12,753 bases of DNA. Source: an uncultured Varibaculum sp. Its GTDB lineage: Bacteria; Actinomycetota; Actinomycetes; Actinomycetales; Actinomycetaceae. Shown piece by piece: positions 6,528 through 12,753 of this stretch. The position numbers were made by a program, and so were the translations under genes. Within the stretch, counting starts at the first letter, position 1; each line of letters starts with the position of its first letter. Below the pieces are notes generated by a model. That model was not told the DNA's origin and searched no databases. It saw nothing but the letters and a program-made list of their open reading frames with translations. Location of the stretch: contig CAMYFZ010000052.1 of assembly GCA_947255165.1 (NCBI GenBank), forward strand, positions 1 through 12,753. Direction: 5' to 3'.

Positions 6528-8384
6528 ATGTCGCAACAACGCCTGCAACTTACTTGGTACAACAAGGACAAGGCTCTGATTCCTACCGAAACCGGCAAAT
6601 ATGGTTACACCTGGGTTGATCCCGCCGATCCGCGTTACTGTGAAACCCACACCCTGGTCTATGACGAACACGTTCAGGGTAAACAAACTCCCAAGAGTGA
6701 GGATTTCGAGTATTCTGAGCGTGCTGATCTGGAGCCGCAAGACGATAACTTGTTGATTTTGGGAGAGAGCGGGGACGTGCTGGAGGCGCTTACCCGGGTG
6801 CCAGAGTTAGCCGAAAAATATGTGGGCAAAGTGAAGCTGATCTATATTGATCCGCCATTCAACACCGCGCAGACTTTCGTCAATTACGAGGACAACCTGG
6901 AACACTCCGTGTGGCTGACCATGATGCGCGACCGCTTGCTGCATTTAAAGAAACTCTTGAGTGAGGACGGATCCATTTGGGTGCATTTGGATGATGTGGA
7001 AGTACATAGGATGCGACTGCTGATGGACGAAGTGTTTGGTGCCGCGAATTTTGTGGCTGAGGTTGCATGGGAGAAGGGAGATTCTCCAAGAATGGACGCC
7101 AATCAGTTTTCTGAAAGGCATGATTTTCTCCTTGTTTATGCAAAAGAACTGAATTGGTCACCTAATAAACTTGAATCAACGGTAAAGCTAGATTTTCCTC
7201 TGACTGACGCACAAGGGCGTCGATACCGTGCACCCGGGCCACTTAGGAAATGGGGCAAAAATAGCTTGCGCGAAGATAGACCTAATCTTTGGTATCCGAT
7301 AATTGCTCCTGATGGAACTGAAGTTTGGCCGATAAAACCAGATGGAACAGAAGGCAATTGGCGTTGGAAAGCATCAACAGTAGAGGAAAAGGTCAATGAC
7401 CTTCATTGGGAAGATAAAGGCTCTGGGCTTCAACCTTATGTGAAAGAATACGAGGACTCGGCACGTCTTTCGATTCCTCCCGAAACTTGGTGGCCTAACT
7501 CAGAAGCTGGTCATAACCGTGAAGCAAAAGCAGAACTTAAAGCCTTATTTTCTGACTTGAATGTGGTTTTCTCCACCCCTAAGCCCGAACGACTGCTTGA
7601 GAAGATTATCCACATCGGTACCAAACCAGGCGATATAGTACTAGATTGCTTTGCAGGTTCAGGAACTACGGCTGCTGTCGCGCAGAAGATGGGCAGGCGT
7701 TGGGTGACGTGTGAGCTGGTGGAGGATACTTTTAAACGCTTTACCCGTCCTCGGTTAGAGAAGGTAATTAACGATACTGATCCGGGTGGTATCACTCGCT
7801 CGAAGGGCGAACGGGTGGACGCTACCGATGAGGGTTTACCGGAGGGTTTAAACGCTGATGATGCGCAGAGGCTGACTTCTTTACTTAATAAGGCGATAAG
7901 TGAGAGCCCGGAGTTGAAGAAGTCGGCGGATATTCGGGCAGTCAAGCAGATGGTGAAAACTCGCCGCTCGAAAGATGTGGTTAATTGGCGTGGGGGTGGC
8001 GGTTTTCAGGTGGCGCATTTGTCGCCGGCTTGTTTTGATTACGATCCGCAGTTGGGTCGGGTGATGCTAACGGCGGCGGCGATTGGGCAGGTGTTTATTG
8101 AGTCGGTAGCAGCGAATCTGGGGTTCAGATTGTTGCATCCTGATGATGATTATGTGTTTGACGGTAGGCGCGGCAATTCTTTGTTGAAAGTGGTTGAGGG
8201 CGTCGCAACTGTGGAGGTTGTGGATTGGTTGGCCTCGCAGGTGCGGCCGGGTGAGACGATTGTGCTGGCTGCTACCAGCGTGATGGATGGGGTGCGTCAG
8301 CATCTACGGAAAGCGGTGAAAGGTTCACGGGTGGTTGCCGTGCCGGATGATGTTTTTTCTTTTAGCGCAGGGGGTGAGCGGTAA
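6528..8384 (+). CDS. mod: Type III restriction-modification DNA methyltransferase (Mod subunit)
   Basis: A 618-residue beta-class amino-methyltransferase: the catalytic motif comes first (DPPFN from D108) and the S-adenosylmethionine motif later (FAGSG, 375-379). That order, the length and the downstream res gene identify a Type III Mod. The predicted reaction is N6-adenine methylation on one strand of a short asymmetric site. Mod also gives Res its specificity. Residues of roughly 180-345 between the motifs form the target recognition domain. The corresponding DNA is lower in GC (about 45% over 7081-7560, as low as 35-38% in its first 120 bases) than flanking mod sequence (about 53-55%), suggesting domain exchange. 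A further 160-residue domain follows the FAGSG block. The ATG has GGGAGAGGG about seven bases upstream. No strong promoter is seen; TAATAT at 6472 is a weak -10 candidate. No simple-sequence repeat that would cause phase variation is present. The stop overlaps res by one base (TAATG). Confidence 0.93.
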   Translation: MSQQRLQLTWYNKDKALIPTETGKYGYTWVDPADPRYCETHTLVYDEHVQGKQTPKSEDFEYSERADLEPQDDNLLILGESGDVLEALTRVPELAEKYVGKVKLIYIDPPFNTAQTFVNYEDNLEHSVWLTMMRDRLLHLKKLLSEDGSIWVHLDDVEVHRMRLLMDEVFGAANFVAEVAWEKGDSPRMDANQFSERHDFLLVYAKELNWSPNKLESTVKLDFPLTDAQGRRYRAPGPLRKWGKNSLREDRPNLWYPIIAPDGTEVWPIKPDGTEGNWRWKASTVEEKVNDLHWEDKGSGLQPYVKEYEDSARLSIPPETWWPNSEAGHNREAKAELKALFSDLNVVFSTPKPERLLEKIIHIGTKPGDIVLDCFAGSGTTAAVAQKMGRRWVTCELVEDTFKRFTRPRLEKVINDTDPGGITRSKGERVDATDEGLPEGLNADDAQRLTSLLNKAISESPELKKSADIRAVKQMVKTRRSKDVVNWRGGGGFQVAHLSPACFDYDPQLGRVMLTAAAIGQVFIESVAANLGFRLLHPDDDYVFDGRRGNSLLKVVEGVATVEVVDWLASQVRPGETIVLAATSVMDGVRQHLRKAVKGSRVVAVPDDVFSFSAGGER

Positions 8385-10969
8385 TGGCGGGTCGGCTTAA
8401 TATTAGTTTTGATTCCGACATGCTGGAAGAAATTAGCGCCCAGTTTGATTTGCGGGCTCCCAATAAAGAAGCGCTGCGCAAGCTGGTGTTTACTCTCGAT
8501 GGAGATTATGACCCGGCGGTGATGCAGGTGTTGAATCTGGCGACCGGGGTGGGGAAGACCTATTTAATGGCGGCGTTCGTGGAGTATTTACGCCGTCAAG
8601 GGGTAGGTCATGTCATGATTGTTACCCCTGGTAAAACGGTACAGGCGAAGACGGTACAAAATTTCTCTCCGGGGTCTGCTCGGTATATTGCTGGTTCTGG
8701 GGTGCCTCCGCAGGTGGTTACGCCGCAGGATTATTCGGCGTGGGTGGCTCGCCAGAATGGCCCAGCGCAGCTGGCTTTTGGTCGCGAGGTGCCGTTACTG
8801 GCGTTCATTTTCAATATCCAGCAATTGATTGCACCCAAGTCCGAGGACGGGGATACTCATGGTGGTACCCAGGAGGCGATGCGGCGCAAGCCCCGCAGGT
8901 TTGATGAGAACGCGGGGGTGCTTTTTGATTACCTCAAAAATCTTGATGACCTGGTGGTGATTGCCGATGAGTCGCATCTTTACGGTACGAGCGCGGTAGC
9001 GTTTAATGCCGCTCTTAAAGAGCTAGATCCGGCTGCGGCTATTGGCTTGACTGCCTCGGTGGATAAGACAACAGATAAGGTTATTTTCGAGTATCCGCTG
9101 TATAAAGCTATTCAGGACAAGTATGTGAAGGCTCCGGTGTTGGCGTTCCGTAAGACGGGTTATGGCGCGGGTAAAGCCTCGGAGGAGCAGCAGCTGCGTG
9201 ATGCGTTGCAGCTGCGGGAGATTAAACAGGCTTATTACGATGCTTACGCGAAAGAGCAAGAGCGCGGTCATGTGAATGCGGTTGCTTTCGTGGTGTGCTC
9301 GGATGTGGAGCACGCTACCCAAGTAACTGATTTGTTGCGTACCCCGGAGTATCTGGGTAAGGCTGATGCGGTGTTGCAGGTGGATTCTAAGCATGAGGAC
9401 GAAGCAACTCAGCGTCTGCTCGAGGAGTTGGATCGTCCGTATTCGCCGGTGTTAGCGGTGGTTAGTGTCAATAAGCTTAAAGAGGGTTGGGATGTTAAGA
9501 ACATCGCGGTGGTGGTAACGCTGCGGGCGATGGCTTCGGAGGTTTTGACCCAGCAGACGATGGGGCGCGGGTTGCGTTTGCCGTTCGGGAAGTATACGGG
9601 GGTGGGGCAGATTGACCAGTTGGATATTATCGCCCACCAGTCATTTAGTGAGTTGTTGGCTGCCGAGAATGTGCTGCAGCAGTTTGGTTTAGAAGAAGCG
9701 GTAGCCAACCAAGATGTAGGTAGGATGCGTGAGGCTATCGAAAGTGCCGGTAGCGAAATCTCTGCTAATCCTGTCGCCGTTGACGGTGATAGCGTCAGCC
9801 AGCCCACCGGGGCCCCGGTGGATACCACTTTCTCGTTTGTGAATGGTTCGCAGGTATTTGCAAGTCATGAAGGTTCGGTGTTGGTTGGTGAGCCGGGGGA
9901 GCCGGGGCTTCCAGGGCTGGGAGTTCGCACTATTAGCGAATCCGGGGTAGATGCCGCCCCGGCGTGGGAGCAAGTTACGATTGAGCGTAACCCTGAGTTT
10001 GCTGAGGTTAGTTACCAGTTCCCGGTGACCACGATTACCGTTAGCCAGCCGCCTATTGACTTGTCAGAGATTAGTGATGAGCAGATCGAGCAGGCGGCAC
10101 GGCGGGTTACCTCTACAGGTGACGTGTTATTGCGTAAGGAAATTGTTGCCGTGTTAGGTAAGAAACTGCGGGCTGAAGATCGGGAAAGTGCGGAAGTAGA
10201 CTCGCTTCATGTTAATGATGCTGACGCCCAAGAAGGCCTGGTTAAACTGGTGATGAACCTGCAACTGGTGCCAAAAACAGACCAGAATCATCGCTATGTT
10301 TCTACCTTCCTGGTTCCTAGTTTCATGAAAGGCGTGACTTTCACGGGATGGACGGTGAAATCACTGGCTTCTGCGCGTGATGAGCTTTCTAAGCTGGTGC
10401 AAAAACATATAGATGAGACGCTACGCGCCACCCGTGAAGTTTCCACCATTCACCCTAAAACCCTGCCCGGCTCGGGATACACCCTGCCGATGGGTGAAAT
10501 AGTGCATGACCAGATTGACAGCCGTGAACAGTTTGTGCGGGGACGGGTTTATGGGGGCTGGTTCAAGTCTCTTTTCGCTGAGGAATCCTTCGACTCCTAC
10601 ACCGGTGAATATGTATTGGCCAAGCTGCTAAATACTTCGCCAGGAATCAAGTGGTGGCACCGTTTGCACCCGCAAGATGGGGCTTTCGTGTACTACAACT
10701 CTAAAGATCGTTATTTCCCAGACTTTGTTGCCCGCGACAGTGATGGCGTGTACTGGATTATTGAAGGCAAATCAGAACGTGGACGTGATGACGAGCAGGT
10801 GCAAGCCAAACGTAAAGCCGCAGAATCATTAGTGCGACGTTTGATTGCCGAGGACGCCTACGCAGATCAAAAGTGGGGATACCTAATCGCCTACGAAAAT
10901 GACACTGCCCGCGCAGATTCCTGGGAAGACCTCAAATCCTACAGCCAACCAGTCACCAACGTTATCTAA
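8384..10969 (+). CDS. res: Type III restriction endonuclease, helicase/nuclease (Res subunit)
   Basis: An 861-residue SF2 helicase-nuclease. Motif I is ATGVGKT with K58, motif II is DESH at 195-198, and motif VI is QQTMGRGLR at 390-398. The C-terminal nuclease is PD-(D/E)xK type: PDF with D780, then EGK at 794-796. All are intact, so the enzyme should be functional. From the family, Res joins a Mod dimer, uses ATP to move or slide along DNA after site recognition, and cuts about 25-27 bases from one of two inversely oriented unmodified sites. A Gly-Pro-rich linker from residue 502 (GEPGEPGLPGLG) separates the helicase core from the C-terminal half and looks like four collagen-type triplets, which I do not expect in Res proteins. 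The start ATG overlaps the mod stop, so translation is coupled. The length is slightly below that of EcoP1-type Res (about 970). Confidence 0.93.
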   Translation: MAGRLNISFDSDMLEEISAQFDLRAPNKEALRKLVFTLDGDYDPAVMQVLNLATGVGKTYLMAAFVEYLRRQGVGHVMIVTPGKTVQAKTVQNFSPGSARYIAGSGVPPQVVTPQDYSAWVARQNGPAQLAFGREVPLLAFIFNIQQLIAPKSEDGDTHGGTQEAMRRKPRRFDENAGVLFDYLKNLDDLVVIADESHLYGTSAVAFNAALKELDPAAAIGLTASVDKTTDKVIFEYPLYKAIQDKYVKAPVLAFRKTGYGAGKASEEQQLRDALQLREIKQAYYDAYAKEQERGHVNAVAFVVCSDVEHATQVTDLLRTPEYLGKADAVLQVDSKHEDEATQRLLEELDRPYSPVLAVVSVNKLKEGWDVKNIAVVVTLRAMASEVLTQQTMGRGLRLPFGKYTGVGQIDQLDIIAHQSFSELLAAENVLQQFGLEEAVANQDVGRMREAIESAGSEISANPVAVDGDSVSQPTGAPVDTTFSFVNGSQVFASHEGSVLVGEPGEPGLPGLGVRTISESGVDAAPAWEQVTIERNPEFAEVSYQFPVTTITVSQPPIDLSEISDEQIEQAARRVTSTGDVLLRKEIVAVLGKKLRAEDRESAEVDSLHVNDADAQEGLVKLVMNLQLVPKTDQNHRYVSTFLVPSFMKGVTFTGWTVKSLASARDELSKLVQKHIDETLRATREVSTIHPKTLPGSGYTLPMGEIVHDQIDSREQFVRGRVYGGWFKSLFAEESFDSYTGEYVLAKLLNTSPGIKWWHRLHPQDGAFVYYNSKDRYFPDFVARDSDGVYWIIEGKSERGRDDEQVQAKRKAAESLVRRLIAEDAYADQKWGYLIAYENDTARADSWEDLKSYSQPVTNVI

Positions 10970-10980
10970 CTGCGGTATCA

Positions 10981-10995
10981 CCGCCGTCTAGGCGG
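10981..10995. terminator. Weak hairpin after res
   Basis: CCGCC (10981-10985) pairs with GGCGG (10991-10995) around GTCTA, 11 bases after the res stop, followed by a mixed pyrimidine stretch. It is short and may be only a partial terminator for the island operon. Confidence 0.25.
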
Positions 10996-11037
10996 CTTCC
11001 ATTCCAAAAGGCTAATGCCATTTCAAACGGGGAAAAG

Positions 11038-12486
11038 GTGTTGAAATCGGTTAATACGCACAAAGAATATAGAATTTACAGCGTGAATATTCCGGTGAAA
11101 TATCAATCTTTGCTCGCACCTCCCGAACCGCGGGAAAAGCGGTACCAATACGGACGCTCGCTGCGCGATACCGTTCCCTTCAGTTCTTTGGCAGCCTGGG
11201 TGTCGCCGCCCGATCGCGACCCCATCGCCCTCATCCAAGACTCTCACCAGGGCAGAGTAGAAAATCTGATCCCGATTCGGGTAGGGCGGATGGCGTCTTC
11301 ACCCTACGGATTCTTACGGGGAGCGGCGGTAGTCCAAGCCGCCGACTCGGCCGCTCTACCCGCCACCGGGATCCAACCGGTAGTTTGCGGGGACTCCCAC
11401 TTGGGAAACTTCGGTTTTTATCGTTCCCCCGAAGGGGAGCTAGTAATTGACCTCAACGACTTCGACGAGGCACATACCGGCAGTTGGGAATGGGATTTGC
11501 GCCGCCTGACCGCCTCGATCCACGTGGCGGGGCGGGAAAATAATCTTTCCGAATCCAAATGCTCCGACGCGGTAGTCGCCTGCGTTAATGCCTACCGGGA
11601 CGAAATCGCCTACCTGGCGGGCCGCCCCCTCTTTGAACGCGCTTTTAACCGGATTGACCTGGAAAAACTCACCTCGAAAGAGCTAACTCCCAAGTTGGTT
11701 AAAGAAATTGAGCGTGCCGCCGCCAAAGCAATGAAACGTACCTCGGATCGGGCGCTCCCCAAGTTCGCCCAAGAATCCGCAGGCAGCCTTAAGATAACCC
11801 CAGAACCGCCGCTAACCACCCAAATTCCCCAGGATGATTGGGATGCGGTGGCGCGCGCCCTCGACGAATATCTGCACACTATTTCCCCACAATGGGCGCG
11901 AGTATTAGGCGGATACACCCTAGTCGATATCGCGCAGCGAGTAGTCGGGGTAGGCTCGGTGGGTCTGCGAGCCTATATCGCGCTGCTGCAAGGCTCCACC
12001 CCCACGGACGTAATCTTCCTGCAGCTCAAACAGGCCCGCCGCTCGGTACTCGCCCAATATGTGCACGGCTCTAAAGAATGGCACGCCCACCAGGGGCAAC
12101 GGGTGGTTGAATATCAGCGGGCGCTGCAAACCGTCTCTGATCCCCTCCTGGGTTGGGCGAGCGTAGGGGAGCATCAATACTACGTGCGCCAGTTCCGCAA
12201 TATGAAAGGAACCGTGCCCCTGGATCGGCTGGGAGGCAATTCTTTATGCGACTACGCGGGGATCGTGGGGCTGCTGCTGGCGAAAGGACACGCGCGCACC
12301 CACGGCGCCGCTATGATTGCCGGCTACCTGGGTAAATCTGATAAACCGGGACAAGCCTTCGCCACCTTCGCCCGGTCCTACGCCGACCAGACCGAGGCCG
12401 ATCACTCCGAATTCCTGCGGGCGATCAAAGACGGACGGTTGCCGCAGCCCGAGGGCGAAATGGGAAGTGCCTTCCGCGCGGGCTAG
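11038..12486 (+). CDS. DUF2252 family protein, predicted kinase-fold
   Basis: A 482-residue protein of the DUF2252 family (COG4320), common in actinobacteria and uncharacterised. It carries CGDSHLGNFG with D119, H121 and N124, and DLNDFDEA with D138, D141 and D143, followed by GSWEWDLRRL. These resemble the catalytic HGDxHxxN and metal-binding DxxD motifs of aminoglycoside-phosphotransferase-like kinases, so a small-molecule or protein kinase activity is plausible but unproven. Later family-like segments include YYVRQFRNMKG and AKGHARTHG. There is no signal peptide or membrane segment. The GTG start has GGGGAAAAG directly upstream; a TTG one codon later is the alternative. GC content (about 63% in 11461-11520) is well above that of the AAA+/S8 genes, so it probably belongs to the host chromosome and marks the right edge of the island. 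The 68-base gap to res leaves possible read-through from the island. Confidence 0.88.
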   Translation: MLKSVNTHKEYRIYSVNIPVKYQSLLAPPEPREKRYQYGRSLRDTVPFSSLAAWVSPPDRDPIALIQDSHQGRVENLIPIRVGRMASSPYGFLRGAAVVQAADSAALPATGIQPVVCGDSHLGNFGFYRSPEGELVIDLNDFDEAHTGSWEWDLRRLTASIHVAGRENNLSESKCSDAVVACVNAYRDEIAYLAGRPLFERAFNRIDLEKLTSKELTPKLVKEIERAAAKAMKRTSDRALPKFAQESAGSLKITPEPPLTTQIPQDDWDAVARALDEYLHTISPQWARVLGGYTLVDIAQRVVGVGSVGLRAYIALLQGSTPTDVIFLQLKQARRSVLAQYVHGSKEWHAHQGQRVVEYQRALQTVSDPLLGWASVGEHQYYVRQFRNMKGTVPLDRLGGNSLCDYAGIVGLLLAKGHARTHGAAMIAGYLGKSDKPGQAFATFARSYADQTEADHSEFLRAIKDGRLPQPEGEMGSAFRAG

Positions 12487-12669
12487 GACATATTAGGAGG
12501 AAAATGGCTGGTGCCGCACCAGCGCGGGGGCTTGGTTTTATCCGAGCAGGCGCGGTGGGCATAAGAATTCGGAAAATGACTGCGGTCTTTTTCCGAATTC
12601 TTGGGCGGGAGGAAAAACCAAGGCTCCGCGCGTAACCCGTGCCAGCGCTCCCGCCCGCGCCGTGTCCTA
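12483..12669. repeat. Nested inverted-repeat element after the DUF2252 gene
   Basis: A 187-base block folds back on itself in layers. The outer arms are CTAGGACA (12483-12490, overlapping the TAG stop) and TGTCCTAG (12662-12669). Within them, 12522-12539 pairs with 12614-12631 at 16 of 18 positions. The core, AAGAATTCGGAAAA (12563-12576), pairs perfectly with 12589-12602. A side hairpin GCTGGTG-CCG-CACCAGC lies at 12507-12523 and an alternative stem GCGGGAG/CTCCCGC at 12605-12611/12648-12654. Such layering suggests a small non-autonomous (MITE-like) repeat, a structured RNA or a strong terminator region. Confidence 0.55.
12563..12602. terminator. 14-bp perfect hairpin, probable terminator core
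   Basis: AAGAATTCGGAAAA and its exact complement enclose a 12-base loop (12577-12588). The A-run and T-run lie within the stem rather than after it, so this is not a textbook intrinsic terminator. Its place about 75 bases after the DUF2252 stop supports a role in 3'-end formation. Confidence 0.45.
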
Positions 12670-12707
12670 GTTCACCAGCGCCAAAATAGGATAGCCAGCA
12701 GCGGTGA

Positions 12708-12716
12708 TGTTAGGCT
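12708..12716 (+). promoter_or_regulatory. Possible extended -10 promoter for the next gene
   Basis: TGT followed by TAGGCT (12711-12716) fits an extended -10 element. The -35 region at the right distance is poor. The window ends in ATG (12751-12753), which may be the start of the following gene, but this cannot be confirmed. Confidence 0.25.
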
Positions 12717-12753
12717 AGTAAAGCCGTTACAAGCCGGCCACGGATGCGTCATG

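Noticed and set aside
6528..8384. Phase-variable mod through simple-sequence repeats
   Set aside because: No homopolymer or short tandem repeat tract long enough for slippage is seen in the gene or its leader.
12504..12635. 43-codon ORF after AGGAGG downstream of the DUF2252 gene
   Set aside because: The ribosome site is only three bases from the ATG and the frame runs through the nested inverted repeats, so its sequence is set by base pairing rather than by protein selection.

Overview
The window looks like chromosomal DNA from a moderate-GC actinobacterium. Pointers are GTG/TTG starts, an OatA-like SGNH esterase end, a DUF2252 protein, and housekeeping-like flanks near 55-63% GC in rows sampled by eye. 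A member of the Actinomycetaceae would fit, but no rRNA or marker gene is present, so this is a guess. No integrase, transposase, tRNA or CRISPR array was seen.

Layout. (1) 2-717, plus: C-terminal part of an OatA-like O-acetyltransferase/SGNH esterase, cut by the window edge and broken by an apparent one-base deletion near 366-368. (2) 718-905: convergent spacer with two hairpins sharing the core ATCCGGA-N3-TCCGGAT. (3) 906-1397, minus: small four-helix membrane protein of unknown function. (4) 1404-1834: spacer with an inverted repeat and a start-less open frame. (5) 1787-1895: candidate promoters and a 9-bp direct repeat at 20-bp spacing. (6) 1901-5162, plus: two-gene operon of an AAA+ ATPase with a C-terminal helix-turn-helix and a large non-secreted subtilisin-like (S8) peptidase, overlapping by 8 bases. 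(7) 5336-6424: RhuM-family protein, perhaps coupled to a small unexplained frame before it. (8) 6528-10969: Type III restriction-modification system, mod and res overlapping by one base. (9) 11038-12486: DUF2252 kinase-fold protein. (10) 12483-12669: nested inverted repeats, then the upstream region of a gene that may begin at the last base.

Taken together, 1.8-11.0 kb reads as an accessory defence-type island between ordinary genes. Type III Mod methylates an asymmetric site and, with Res, cuts unmodified incoming DNA. RhuM proteins are common companions of restriction loci but their role is unsettled. The AAA+/subtilase pair is the least explained part. It has intact ATPase and protease residues, no secretion signal on the protease, a DNA-binding-like tail on the ATPase and operator-like repeats at its promoter. 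I infer a nucleotide-gated intracellular protease that may control its own transcription. This is inference, not something the sequence proves.
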